Assembly: GCA_024684175.1 (NCBI GenBank)
Contig: JAIKXJ010000063.1
Span: 186,001-250,000, forward strand
Origin: Erysipelotrichaceae bacterium
GTDB lineage: Bacteria; Bacillota_I; Bacilli_A; Erysipelotrichales; Erysipelotrichaceae
Direction: 5' to 3'
Length of the DNA: 64,000 nt
Part shown: positions 1-7,791 of the stretch, piece by piece
Layout of the letters: the number at the start of each line of letters is the position of its first letter
Numbering within the stretch: the stretch's first letter is position 1
Translations under genes and position numbers: made by a program
The notes under the pieces: generated by a model
The model's input: the letters and a program-made list of their open reading frames with translations, nothing else
Database searches by the model: none
Told to the model about the DNA's origin: nothing

Positions 1-272
1 TCGGAGACCTGGTCGAGATTTGCGGCAGTTGCTGCGGCAAAGACCCTCTCCTTGTTTTCCAGATTCGAGATCTCATAGGTCAGAGACTGATTCTGACTCT
101 TCAAAGCGGAAAGCTCTTCGTTCATTGTCTGTATCTTCATCGTGAGCTTGGTGTTCATCGTATTTACGAGCAGACTGCTTGCCAGCCATGCAACCAAAGA
201 GAATGTGAAAAGAACGATCGCGATGCCGTTGAAACTGAGTCTTCTTCTTTTCTTCTTAACTATCTTTGCCAT
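1..272 (-). CDS. ftsL: FtsL-like cell-division protein, partial
   Basis: Only the first 90 or so codons are in the window; the C-terminus lies beyond base 1. The start is the ATG at 272, with GAGGGAT upstream, and it overlaps the end of rsmH by 17 bases. The translation begins MAKIVKKKRRR (basic, cytoplasmic), followed by one hydrophobic segment at about residues 14-36 and then a heptad-like stretch (MKIQTMNEELSALKSQNQSL) expected to be coiled coil. Small size, single-pass topology and position directly after mraZ-rsmH are those of FtsL, which joins DivIB/DivIC at the septum. Sequence identity in FtsL is low, so the call rests on topology and synteny. Confidence 0.75.
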   Translation of the reverse strand, partial: MAKIVKKKRRRLSFNGIAIVLFTFSLVAWLASSLLVNTMNTKLTMKIQTMNEELSALKSQNQSLTYEISNLENKERVFAAATAANLDQVS

Positions 273-1170
273 ATGCTTTCTTTATCCCTCTTAAAATCGC
301 ACTCTTTGAACGCCGGTTGTTTTCGACTTCTTCCGCAGTTGCCTTCGCACCGTGGTTCAGCAACACATAATCCGCTTTTTTGACCTCTTCCGGCCGCAAA
401 GCGATACGCTTGTCATCCTCGACCGTCGTCAATGCTTTGAACTTGTGCTTGACCAGCCTGTCTTCCAGCGAATGGAACGTGATGATGACGAGTCTGCCCC
501 CTGTCTTCAGGATCGGATCGAAGCTGTCCAGAAATTCCTTCAAGGAATCCAGTTCATGATTGACCTCGATACGGATGGCCTGAAAACTTTGTTTTGCCGG
601 ATGCCCCTTTTTGGAAAGGACCTTTGCCGGAAGTGCGCTTTTGATGACTTCCGCCAGCTGCAAAGTCGTTTCGATCGGTCGGCTTTCCACGATCTTGGAA
701 GCGATCCTGGAAGCATTCTTCTCCTCACCGTAGTTCCAAAGGACTCTCTGCAGATCTTCCTTTGAATAATGATTGACGACGTCGTAAGCGCTTAACTGAT
801 CGTCCTTATTCATGCGCATATCCAACGGTCCGTCATAGCGGTAGGAGAATCCCCTTTCCGCTTCATCGAACTGCGGCGAAGACACGCCCAGATCGAGTAA
901 TATCCCATCAGCTTCTTTGACATAGTTCCCCATGTTTTTGAAGTTGTCATGGATGAAAGTCACATTGTCAAATCCTTTGAGCAGTTTTTCGGACTCTTCG
1001 ATCGCTTCCTCATCAAGATCGAAACAATACAGATGACCGTTTTTCAGCTTTTCCAGGATCCTTCGGGTATGGCCGCCTCTGCCCAGCGTCCCATCGACAT
1101 AGATCCCGTCTTCTTTGACATCCAGAAGCTTTAACGTCTCTTCCGGCATGACGGAGATATGCTTAGTCAT
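256..1170 (-). CDS. rsmH: 16S rRNA (cytosine1402-N4)-methyltransferase
   Basis: RsmH (MraW) methylates N4 of C1402 in the P-site region of 16S rRNA using SAM. The 304-residue length is typical. The SAM-binding loop is GTLGRGGHT at residues 27-35, the family motif LLDLGVSSPQFD is at 91-102, and a C-terminal FHSLEDR motif is present. The start ATG at 1170 lies inside mraZ (8-base overlap), so the two are translationally coupled, and the end overlaps the FtsL-like gene. It is the second gene of the mraZ-rsmH-ftsL cell-wall and division cluster. Confidence 0.97.
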   Translation of the reverse strand: MTKHISVMPEETLKLLDVKEDGIYVDGTLGRGGHTRRILEKLKNGHLYCFDLDEEAIEESEKLLKGFDNVTFIHDNFKNMGNYVKEADGILLDLGVSSPQFDEAERGFSYRYDGPLDMRMNKDDQLSAYDVVNHYSKEDLQRVLWNYGEEKNASRIASKIVESRPIETTLQLAEVIKSALPAKVLSKKGHPAKQSFQAIRIEVNHELDSLKEFLDSFDPILKTGGRLVIITFHSLEDRLVKHKFKALTTVEDDKRIALRPEEVKKADYVLLNHGAKATAEEVENNRRSKSAILRGIKKAYGKDS

Positions 1171-1600
1171 TGTTCAGCAGATCGCTCAGATTCTCTGCCA
1201 CTTCCTCAAAATTCTCGGAAGCATCCAGATAATACGCATCCCAAGTCGCCTTGTCCCAGATCTCGATATGATCATTGGCACCGATCACGACACATTCCTT
1301 GGCGATATTGACAGGTCTTGCCAGGAACGAAGGGATCTGTATCCTTCCCTGATTGTCAAGCGTACATTCGCTGGCGGTGCTTGTCAGCATACGGATATAC
1401 TGACGGGCAGCCTTCTTGGTCGTCGGAAGCTTGTTGACTTCCTCAAATAGTTTTTCCCACTGCTGCAAAGAGTAGATGGTCAGACAGCCATCGAGACCTC
1501 TGGCCAGGATAAAAGATGTATGAAGTTCATCTCTGAACTTGCCGGGAATGACGATCCTTCCTTTTGCATCCAGATTATGCTGGTACTCACCTATGAACAT
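1163..1600 (-). CDS. mraZ: Transcriptional regulator MraZ
   Basis: MraZ binds the promoter region of the division and cell-wall cluster and controls its own operon. The protein has 145 residues, the usual size, with two SpoVT/AbrB-like swapped-hairpin halves (about 5-50 and 75-125). It opens with the diagnostic MFIGEYQHNLDAKGR. The start at 1600 matches family alignments, but GGGAG directly abuts the ATG with no spacer, and an in-frame TAA lies ten bases upstream, so no earlier start exists. Translation may rely on another signal. Four operator repeats lie immediately upstream. Confidence 0.96.
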   Translation of the reverse strand: MFIGEYQHNLDAKGRIVIPGKFRDELHTSFILARGLDGCLTIYSLQQWEKLFEEVNKLPTTKKAARQYIRMLTSTASECTLDNQGRIQIPSFLARPVNIAKECVVIGANDHIEIWDKATWDAYYLDASENFEEVAENLSDLLNND

Positions 1601-1602
1601 CT

Positions 1603-1637
1603 CCCACTTTTACCCACATTAAGCCACTTTCTACCAC
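1603..1637 (-). promoter_or_regulatory. MraZ operator: four GTGG repeats
   Basis: On the minus strand GTGG occurs four times at exactly 10-base intervals (plus-strand CCAC at 1604, 1614, 1624 and 1634), just upstream of mraZ. MraZ proteins are known to bind arrays of GTGG/TGGG repeats with about one helical turn spacing, so this should be the autoregulatory site. Confidence 0.88.
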
Positions 1638-1638
1638 T

Positions 1639-1667
1639 ATTATTTCATTTCACGGGTCAAAAGTAAA
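1639..1667 (-). promoter_or_regulatory. Candidate mraZ promoter
   Basis: Minus strand TTTACT (1667-1662), 17-base spacer, AATAAT (1644-1639). The predicted transcript would begin about 1632, placing the MraZ repeats across and just downstream of the start. Hexamers are imperfect. Confidence 0.45.
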
Positions 1668-1680
1668 GGATTTATGAACG

Positions 1681-1718
1681 AAAAAACAAAGAAAAAAGCG
1701 CAGGAAATCCCTGCGCTT
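1681..1718 (-). terminator. Rho-independent terminator upstream of mraZ
   Basis: Stem AAGCGCAGG (1696-1704) with CCTGCGCTT (1710-1718); the minus strand continues into two T tracts. It is a second terminator behind rpmF and insulates mraZ. Confidence 0.85.
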
Positions 1719-1781
1719 CGATCAGCTTGAAATCAATTAAAATGTATTCGGAACGATGCCGTCTTCCAGCTTCAAAACGAT

Positions 1782-1808
1782 AAAAAAAGAAGAATAAGCT
1801 TCTTCTTT
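1782..1808 (-). terminator. Rho-independent terminator of yceD-rpmF
   Basis: Stem AAAGAAGAA (1786-1794) with TTCTTCTTT (1800-1808), loop of five, followed on the minus strand by seven T residues. Lies seven bases past the rpmF stop. Confidence 0.82.
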
Positions 1809-1814
1809 GTTTAA

Positions 1815-1964
1815 CTACTTCGCGCCGCAGTTAGGGCAAACACGATGAGCCAGCTTGTATTCACCGCAAGATGGGCATTTGACCATCGTCGGTGGCATTA
1901 ATTTATAATGTGTTCTTCTTTTTGCTTTACGTGTCTTAGAATTTCTTCTCTGTTGAACAGCCAT
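1815..1964 (-). CDS. rpmF: 50S ribosomal protein L32
   Basis: A 49-residue protein, [17 protein letters not shown]..., with a zinc-ribbon pair CPSC (30-33) and CPNC (43-46), the C+ form of L32. ATG at 1964 has GAGGAGG about ten bases upstream, located within the end of yceD, whose stop is two bases away. The yceD-rpmF pairing is conserved widely in bacteria. A terminator follows directly. Confidence 0.97.
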   Translation of the reverse strand: MAVQQRRNSKTRKAKRRTHYKLMPPTMVKCPSCGEYKLAHRVCPNCGAK

Positions 1965-1966
1965 TT

Positions 1967-2461
1967 CTAATCATCCTCCTCGAATCTGTACTCTTTCAGC
2001 TTCTGTAAGCGCGGATCTATCTCGTCTTTTCGGGACGCTTCATAGTCCTCTTCAGATACGAAAGACCAACCATCCCCTCTAGAATACTCTATTTTTTCCG
2101 TTTTGACAACTTTTATCGGAACTTCCGGCATGACGATATAAAGCAGGATATCTTCGATCTGCCGGTCAGCGTCCAGAAGGAAGCCTTCCTCTTGCGGATC
2201 ATTGACCACCTTATCGTCATCGTTCAGATCGAAAGGCACATAAACATCTTCCAGCGAGATCGCACAAGGACACACCATATCCCCTTCAATATGATAGCTG
2301 ACCCGTAATTCATCGGCGGCATCATAATAGAACACGATCTCTCCCGTCACGTTTTCTAGTCTACGCAAAAAAACATTATCCTGTACTTCGTAGGAAACGA
2401 TGTTGACAGGATAGCATTTCTCGTCGGCAATGTTGAACAGATCTTTGAGATAGATTTTCAC
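1967..2461 (-). CDS. yceD: YceD family protein (DUF177), L32-linked
   Basis: A 164-residue DUF177 protein, normally encoded just before rpmF and linked to 23S rRNA accumulation and ribosome assembly; molecular activity not settled. Visible family signs are the CPC pair (C64, C66) followed by [11 protein letters not shown], the acidic middle, and [10 protein letters not shown] near the C-terminus. The start is GTG at 2461; a TATAAT on the minus strand ends six bases upstream, so the message is predicted to begin at the start codon (AGGA two bases away is too close to be a normal ribosome site). Divergent from tmcAL with only 22 bases between. Confidence 0.9.
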   Translation of the reverse strand: MKIYLKDLFNIADEKCYPVNIVSYEVQDNVFLRRLENVTGEIVFYYDAADELRVSYHIEGDMVCPCAISLEDVYVPFDLNDDDKVVNDPQEEGFLLDADRQIEDILLYIVMPEVPIKVVKTEKIEYSRGDGWSFVSEEDYEASRKDEIDPRLQKLKEYRFEEDD

Positions 2462-2467
2462 AGTCCT

Positions 2468-2477
2468 ATTATATAAT
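2468..2477. promoter_or_regulatory. Palindromic shared -10 of yceD and tmcAL
   Basis: ATTATATAAT is its own reverse complement and contains TATAAT on both strands (plus 2472-2477, minus 2473-2468). Each copy ends exactly six bases from a GTG start, so both mRNAs are predicted to be leaderless. A weak -35 (TTGAGA, 2445-2450) exists for tmcAL; none is clear for yceD. Confidence 0.65.
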
Positions 2478-2483
2478 AATCAT

Positions 2484-3584
2484 GTGAAAAGAACAGGTAT
2501 AATCGTCGAATACAATCCGTTCCATAACGGCCACAAATATCATATCGAAAAGACCAAGGAGATCTCTCATCCCGATGTGCTGATCGCCTGTATGTCAGGC
2601 AACTTCAACCAGCGCGGAGATATCTCGGTCATCAATAAATATGAGAAGACGCAAGCCGCCCTGAAACACGGCGTGGACCTCGTCATCGAACTTCCGTTCT
2701 TGTGTACCTGCCAGAATGCCTACGTCTTCGGCAAAAGCGCCGTCCGGCTTTTGAATAAGCTGGGCATCGATGAACTTGTCTTCGGTTCCGAGACCGGCAA
2801 TATCGAAGAGCTGAAAAAATATGCCGAACTGGAGATCGACATCACCAGGCTCAAAGAACTGATGCATGACGGCAATTCCTATCCCAAGTCCTACGGTCTG
2901 CTTGCCGGCTCGTTATATCCCAACGACATGCTGGCAGTGACCTACCTCAAGGCTTTGAAAGGCACCTCCATAAAGCCGCTGTGCATTCAGCGCACCAACG
3001 ATTATCACTCCGATGATCTTCAGGTCATCGCTTCCGCCACCGCGATCCGGACTGCCTTGCTCAACGGCAAGGACGTATCGATGGCGACCGATATCGAATT
3101 CAAAGAGCCTTTGTTCAACAAAGACTTATATCCTTATATACGCAAGCTCCTGTTCACGATGGATAAGGAAGAACTCTCAAAGATCTTCCTGATGTCGGAA
3201 GGCATCGAGAATCGGCTGAAACAAAACGCACTGCACTATGACCGGTACGAAGACTTCATGAACGCTTCGGTGTCCCGCCGTTATACCCGCTCCCGCATTC
3301 AGCGGATCCTCTTGCAGCTGTGTCTTCACATCACGAAAGAAGAAGCCGCAGGCCTTGAAGAACCGGATCACATCCGCGTCTTGGGTTTCAACAGCAAAGG
3401 CAGAGATCTGCTCAAAGATCTCAAAGGAGATCTTGATATCGTCACTTTGTTCAAAAACATCCCCGAGCCATATAAACAGATCGAACTCAAAAGCGATCTG
3501 CTCTACGCCTCGCTTTTGAAGGAGCCGAGCGCTTATATCAAGCGGCAGTTACAGGGACCGGACATTTTTGAAGAAGAGCCGTGA
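2484..3584 (+). CDS. tmcAL: tRNA(Met) cytidine acetate ligase TmcAL
   Basis: TmcAL (YlbM) uses acetate and ATP to make N4-acetylcytidine at the wobble position of elongator tRNA-Met. The 366 residues begin MKRTGIIVEYNPFHNGHKYH, with the HIGH-like nucleotidyltransferase motif HNGH; GSETGNIEEL and SATAIR follow as in the family. Start is GTG at 2484; family alignment supports it. No Shine-Dalgarno is present and a TATAAT ends six bases before it, so a leaderless transcript is likely. Divergent from yceD. Confidence 0.94.
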   Translation: MKRTGIIVEYNPFHNGHKYHIEKTKEISHPDVLIACMSGNFNQRGDISVINKYEKTQAALKHGVDLVIELPFLCTCQNAYVFGKSAVRLLNKLGIDELVFGSETGNIEELKKYAELEIDITRLKELMHDGNSYPKSYGLLAGSLYPNDMLAVTYLKALKGTSIKPLCIQRTNDYHSDDLQVIASATAIRTALLNGKDVSMATDIEFKEPLFNKDLYPYIRKLLFTMDKEELSKIFLMSEGIENRLKQNALHYDRYEDFMNASVSRRYTRSRIQRILLQLCLHITKEEAAGLEEPDHIRVLGFNSKGRDLLKDLKGDLDIVTLFKNIPEPYKQIELKSDLLYASLLKEPSAYIKRQLQGPDIFEEEP

Positions 3585-3631
3585 CCTTCCTTAAGGATCT
3601 TTCGAGATGATATTTAAAGGAGAGAAACTCT

Positions 3632-4216
3632 ATGAAAAAGATCATCATCCTGTTCATCCTGCTCATGAGCCTTTCGGGTTGCAGCAAAGACGAACTCGCC
3701 GAGATCATACAAGACAAGATACCTTCCCCCGAAGAAGACCATGAAGATCTCTTTGCCTCCCTGCCCGATGACCCGCGTTCACGCGAAGACATCTTTGTCA
3801 TCACGAACGGCGGGATCTTGCACGAAGAAGTCTGGGACAGTTTCTACGACCGTGTTTCCAACGAAGAAAACGACCAGATCCTCATCGCCCGCTACACGAT
3901 CGAAGGCGACGTGATCTATGAACTGCTGATCTGCGAAAACGGCGGATTCGCCTTATACTGTGACAACAGCCGGGATGCCTATGCATCCGCAAAGATACCG
4001 GATATTTTCAAGAAGTATCTGTACTATTATGAAACACAGTTCACGGAAACGGCAGATGCCTCAGATCGGTCCTTCTTACGGCGCTTCTGTTTTCTGAGCG
4101 ATACTCATTTCGAAACAGAAGATGAATTCGAAAAAGCTTTTGAAGAAAACCGGGAAGGCATACGATCCGACCTTTCTTTGGTCTGGTCCGCTGAAGAACT
4201 TCTCAAAAAAGAATGA
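3632..4216 (+). CDS. Lipoprotein, DUF4362-like
   Basis: A 194-residue predicted lipoprotein: signal peptide MKKIIILFILLMSLSGC with lipid-anchored C17, then an acidic linker. The central part (DIFVITNGGILHEEVWDSF ... RYTIEGDVIYELL) resembles the DUF4362 domain of Bacillus lipoproteins of unknown role; this is pattern recognition only. ATG has AAGGAGAG upstream. It is 47 bases behind tmcAL on the same strand, so co-transcription is possible, and ends at a bidirectional terminator. Confidence 0.75.
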   Translation: MKKIIILFILLMSLSGCSKDELAEIIQDKIPSPEEDHEDLFASLPDDPRSREDIFVITNGGILHEEVWDSFYDRVSNEENDQILIARYTIEGDVIYELLICENGGFALYCDNSRDAYASAKIPDIFKKYLYYYETQFTETADASDRSFLRRFCFLSDTHFETEDEFEKAFEENREGIRSDLSLVWSAEELLKKE

Positions 4217-4221
4217 GCATG

Positions 4222-4250
4222 ATAAAAGCGACGGGATCCCGTCGCTTTTT
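4222..4250. terminator. Bidirectional terminator
   Basis: Stem AAAGCGACGGG with CCCGTCGCTTT, two-base loop, T tracts on both sides. Separates the plus-strand lipoprotein from the convergent YebC-family gene. Confidence 0.88.
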
Positions 4251-4271
4251 GATCGATCTTATTTCGGTTGA

Positions 4272-4991
4272 TTACATCTCGACGTTATGGTAGACTTCCT
4301 GAACATCTTCGACCTGGTCGAGATTGTCGAGAAGCCTCTGCCACATTTCCCTGTCGTGTTCGTCGGTCAATGTGACATATTCCTGCGGCAGCATCTTGAT
4401 CGCACAGACGGAATACTCGCAATCCGGGATCAAAGCGTCGATCGCTTCCTGAGCTTTGTGAAGGTCGCTCGGAACGACATAGACCGTCATTTCGCCATCT
4501 TCAACTTCGATATCATTGACATCGACATCTGCATTGATCAGGGTATCCAGCATCGTATCTTCGTCTTCGTATTTGAAGCTCAATACACCAAGGTTATCGT
4601 AGTTGAAAGAGACCGAACCCTTGACGCCCATCTTGCAGTGAGACTTGTTGAAACACTGGTTCATCGCAGCAACCGTTCTGTTGGAATTGTCCGTCAGACA
4701 GTCGATGATGATCGTAGCGGCGCCCGGGCCGAAGCCTTCATATCTCAGAGAATCATAAGATTCGCCTGTTCCGCCTTTGGCCTTCTCGATCGCTCTTTTG
4801 ATGACATCAGCAGGGACCTGGTTGGCCTTGGCTTCTTTGATCTTGGATCTTAATGCGAGGTTCATGTCCGGATCAGGAACGCCGGATTTTGCGGCAATAT
4901 AGATCTCCTTGCCGTATCTTGAATAAACTTTCGATTTCATTGCGGCGGTCTTAGCCATTGCCGCAGCTCTTACTTCATGCGCTCTTCCCAT
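4272..4991 (-). CDS. yebC: YebC/PmpR family regulator (YeeN subfamily)
   Basis: A 239-residue YebC/TACO1 family protein. Motifs: MGRAHEVR at the start, YGKEIYIAAKSGVPDPDMN, IKRAIEKAKGG, YEGFGPG and DNSNRT. The MGR start and YGKEIY are the YeeN-type version. Family members act as transcription regulators or as translation factors easing ribosome stalling on proline-rich stretches; which applies here cannot be told. ATG at 4991 has GAGGTGA about six bases upstream. Stands alone between two terminators. Confidence 0.92.
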   Translation of the reverse strand: MGRAHEVRAAAMAKTAAMKSKVYSRYGKEIYIAAKSGVPDPDMNLALRSKIKEAKANQVPADVIKRAIEKAKGGTGESYDSLRYEGFGPGAATIIIDCLTDNSNRTVAAMNQCFNKSHCKMGVKGSVSFNYDNLGVLSFKYEDEDTMLDTLINADVDVNDIEVEDGEMTVYVVPSDLHKAQEAIDALIPDCEYSVCAIKMLPQEYVTLTDEHDREMWQRLLDNLDQVEDVQEVYHNVEM

Positions 4992-5068
4992 AAATTCACC
5001 TCATTCAATAATTTTTTACTTCTTTATTTTAATACGTTTCCCTGCATTTGCAAAATAATATGTTCATG

Positions 5069-5093
5069 AAAAAAGGCGTCTTTTCAGACGCCT
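5069..5093 (-). terminator. Terminator of ptsI
   Basis: Stem AGGCGTC (5074-5080) with GACGCCT (5087-5093), minus-strand T tract beyond. Directly after the ptsI stop. Confidence 0.85.
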
Positions 5094-5100
5094 GTATCGC

Positions 5101-6810
5101 TTATTGGTTGAGGGCTTCTTTGACTAAAGCCGTGACCTCAGACTCGGTATGGCATTTGACTGCCTTGCCGGCGAGTTCTTCCATTTCCTTCTTGTTGAGG
5201 GAAGTGATGATCTTTCTGGTAGGAAGGATCTTGGAAGCGGACATGGAGAATTCATCCAGGCCCAGACCGAGCAGTACCGGAGCAGCCATCGGATCGCCGC
5301 CCATCTCACCGCACATACCGCACCATCTGCCTTGCGAATGCGCGCCGTCGATCGTCATCTTGATCAGTCTCAGGATCGACGGGTTCAGCGGCTGATAGAG
5401 GTATGCGACCTTCTCGGACATTCTGTCGGCAGCCATAGAATACTGGATCAAGTCATTGGTACCGATGGAGAAGAAGTCGGCATATTTAGCGAATTCATCT
5501 GCCAGGACTGCAGAAGCCGGGATCTCGACCATCATGCCGATCTCGATATTGTCGGAAACGGCAATGCCTTCCGCCTTGAGTTCTTCCTTCGTTTCCAGGA
5601 CGAACTGTTTTGCGGATCTGAACTCATCGACCGTCGCGATCATCGGGAACATGATCGCCAGCTTACCGTAAACGGAAGCTCTCAGCAATGCTCTGACCTG
5701 TGTCTTGAAAATGTCTTTCCTGTCCAGGCACAGACGGATCGCACGGTAGCCCAGGAACGGATTCATTTCAGGATCGAATTCGAAGTAAGGAAGTTTCTTG
5801 TCACCGCCGATATCCAAAGTTCTGACGACGACTCTCTTGCCTTCCGCTCTTTCCAGAACGACTTTGTATGCATTATACTGATCTTCCTCGCTTGGGAAAT
5901 CATCCGTGGATTCCATGTAAAGGAATTCCGTACGGTACAAACCGACACCTTCCGCGCCGTTGGCAACGACGTTGTCCATGTCTTTCGGAGAACCGATGTT
6001 GGCGACCAGTTCGACCTGATGACCGTCGACCGTGATCGAAGGCTTGTCAAGAAGTACCTGCAAAGCAGCCTTTTCCTCAAGGAACTTCACGCGCTTCTCT
6101 TCATATTCTCTGAGCTCTTCTTCCGTCGGATTGATGATGACATCGCCTTCTTTGGCATCCAGGACGATCTTGTCACCGTGTTTGCAGGACGACATGATGC
6201 CTGTGCAGCCGACGACGGCCGGAAGACCTAAAGCGACTGCCATGATCGCTGCATGGGAAGTCTTACCGCCGATCTCCGTAACGAAACCGAGCGAGTATTT
6301 TTTGTTCAGCTGAGCCGTATCGGACGGAGTCATCTCTTCTGCGACGATGATGACTTCCTCGTCGATCGCTGTCAGATCAGGAATAGTCAGACCGAGGATA
6401 TTGCATAAAAGTCTGAAGGAAACATCCTTGATATCGGCGGCTCTTTCCTTGAAGTAGGCATCATCCATCGATTCGAACATGCCGACCATCATATCGGAGA
6501 CCGTTTTGGTCGCCTGATCCGCATTGGAACCGTCTTTGATCATGTTGATGATCTGATCCTTGTATTCCGGGTCTTGTACCATCATCAGGTGGGCGTCAAA
6601 GATCGCCAGTTCTTCCGGAGCCAAAGTTGCGCTGGCTCTTTCCTTGATCTGTTCGATATCGCTGATCGTCTTATTCAGTGCATCTTCAAAAACCTTAAGT
6701 TCAGCTTCCGTATCTTTCTTTTCCGTAGAAATGACGATATTTGGCTGTTCAAGCTTGTAGACTTTACCTATGGCAATACCGGCTGAAGTAGCTATTCCTT
6801 TTAGAAACAT
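5101..6810 (-). CDS. ptsI: PTS enzyme I (phosphoenolpyruvate-protein phosphotransferase)
   Basis: Enzyme I takes phosphate from PEP and passes it to HPr, energising all PTS sugar uptake and feeding carbon regulation. Length (569) is standard. The phosphohistidine motif GGKTSHAAIM places the active His at 186; LYRTEFLYM, GTNDLIQYSMAADR and CGMCGEMGGDP mark the PEP barrel with the catalytic Cys. ATG at 6810 follows GAGAGGG. A TATAAT lies about 30 bases upstream. No ptsH is near, unlike the usual ptsHI operon. Confidence 0.97.
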   Translation of the reverse strand: MFLKGIATSAGIAIGKVYKLEQPNIVISTEKKDTEAELKVFEDALNKTISDIEQIKERASATLAPEELAIFDAHLMMVQDPEYKDQIINMIKDGSNADQATKTVSDMMVGMFESMDDAYFKERAADIKDVSFRLLCNILGLTIPDLTAIDEEVIIVAEEMTPSDTAQLNKKYSLGFVTEIGGKTSHAAIMAVALGLPAVVGCTGIMSSCKHGDKIVLDAKEGDVIINPTEEELREYEEKRVKFLEEKAALQVLLDKPSITVDGHQVELVANIGSPKDMDNVVANGAEGVGLYRTEFLYMESTDDFPSEEDQYNAYKVVLERAEGKRVVVRTLDIGGDKKLPYFEFDPEMNPFLGYRAIRLCLDRKDIFKTQVRALLRASVYGKLAIMFPMIATVDEFRSAKQFVLETKEELKAEGIAVSDNIEIGMMVEIPASAVLADEFAKYADFFSIGTNDLIQYSMAADRMSEKVAYLYQPLNPSILRLIKMTIDGAHSQGRWCGMCGEMGGDPMAAPVLLGLGLDEFSMSASKILPTRKIITSLNKKEMEELAGKAVKCHTESEVTALVKEALNQ

Positions 6811-6858
6811 ATTTTATTACCCTCTCTTTATCTAGTTTTATTATACTTCCGTAAACAA

Positions 6859-7173
6859 TTACAGACAACGCAGAAAGTTCATATACGCGCGGTTTCTGTG
6901 TCTGTAGTATGAGGACGCGGAGAAGTAATCCAGATACCAGTTCCCGCGTTTTCCTTCGATGACTTCTTTCTCAATGATGAAACGGTCATCTTCCTCGAGA
7001 CTTTCTATGACGTTCTCGATATGGCTGATGATCTTGATGCCCGACTCGATCTTCCGATAGTCGTGGCTGGCAACGTTTCCCTGGACTTCTTCCAGCAAAA
7101 GCTTGAAATCCCGGTAATTCCTCGATAATAATTCAATGTCACGTCTTTGATTTCTGTTTCCGATCTCTTTCAT
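6859..7173 (-). CDS. Small sigma-region-4-like HTH protein
   Basis: A 104-residue protein of unknown function. The C-terminal half (IESLEEDDRFIIEKEVIEG ... SASSYYRHRNRAYMNFL) has the layout of a sigma-70 region 4 or ArpU-type helix-turn-helix: acidic helix, short aromatic turn and a basic recognition helix. The N-terminal half is helical and charged. ATG at 7173 has AGAAGGGAG upstream. It lies 73 bases behind hpf with a strong hairpin between. It could be a sigma-like accessory factor, but nothing shows its target. Confidence 0.6.
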   Translation of the reverse strand: MKEIGNRNQRRDIELLSRNYRDFKLLLEEVQGNVASHDYRKIESGIKIISHIENVIESLEEDDRFIIEKEVIEGKRGNWYLDYFSASSYYRHRNRAYMNFLRCL

Positions 7174-7188
7174 ATGCTCCCTTCTAGA

Positions 7189-7212
7189 TCAAAGGTGCCG
7201 AAGCACCTTTGA
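7189..7212 (-). terminator. Hairpin between hpf and the HTH gene
   Basis: Perfect 10-bp stem TCAAAGGTGC / GCACCTTTGA with a CGAA tetraloop. No T tract follows on either strand, so it may be a partial terminator, processing site or stabiliser. Confidence 0.5.
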
Positions 7213-7246
7213 CCGGATGATACGTGATACTAAATATGCAATTGAC

Positions 7247-7768
7247 TTATTCGCTGATCTCGATCAGGCCGTAGCCTCCGTCGTTCCTCTTGTAAACGAC
7301 GGCCAGTTTCTCGGATTCGGCATCCTTGTAAATGAAGAAGGAATGTGACAGCATCTCCATGCGCATGATCGCTTCGTCCAGGATCATCTCATCGGCATAG
7401 ATCGTTTTCGTTCTGACCGGTGTATCGTTTTCTTCCTGCCCGGCTTCATAGAAATTCTCCGCAAGAGAATCCTTGTGCCTTCTGGAAAGTCTGCCCTTCT
7501 GTCTTCTGATCTGATCTTCCAGTTTATCGATCGCCAGATCAACGGCCGTCGAGAAGTCCTGATGTACGACTTCCGACCTCATCAATCCGAGTTTGGTAGG
7601 AACGTTCACCTCAACTTTCAATGCATCTCCGTGGATCTTTACGGTGACACGGGCACTCTGTGCCTCGTCAATGACAACGTATTTGTTGAGCTCGGAAAGT
7701 CTCTGTTCGATCTTTTCCCTCATCGTGTCATTCACAGTTACATTTTCACCATAAATAGCGAATTTCAT
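7247..7768 (-). CDS. hpf: Long-form ribosome hibernation promoting factor
   Basis: 173 residues, the long form. An S30AE fold occupies about 1-100 (MKFAIYGENVTVNDTMREKIEQ...), a charged linker follows, and the C-terminal dimerisation domain (about 117-173: VRTKTIYADEMILDEAIMRM ... SHSFFIYKDAES) is intact. It should pair 70S ribosomes into inactive 100S dimers in starvation. ATG has AGGAGGAAG upstream. It lies 23 bases after the DUF2779 gene and may be co-transcribed with it. Confidence 0.96.
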   Translation of the reverse strand: MKFAIYGENVTVNDTMREKIEQRLSELNKYVVIDEAQSARVTVKIHGDALKVEVNVPTKLGLMRSEVVHQDFSTAVDLAIDKLEDQIRRQKGRLSRRHKDSLAENFYEAGQEENDTPVRTKTIYADEMILDEAIMRMEMLSHSFFIYKDAESEKLAVVYKRNDGGYGLIEISE

Positions 7769-7791
7769 AAGTCTTCCTCCTTTATATTTTA

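Noticed and set aside
1738..1814. Twenty-odd sense codons in frame after the rpmF stop, ending VLKLEDGIVPNTF
   Set aside because: It runs through the rpmF terminator hairpin, L32 does not carry such an extension, and TAG readthrough is not otherwise indicated. Chance open frame.
5149..6231. Open frame of 360 codons on the plus strand opposite ptsI
   Set aside because: Exactly antisense to a highly conserved gene, with no ribosome site and a composition rich in Arg/Asp/Phe typical of mirror frames; similar long mirror frames occur opposite ileS, rimO, tldD and the cyclophilin.
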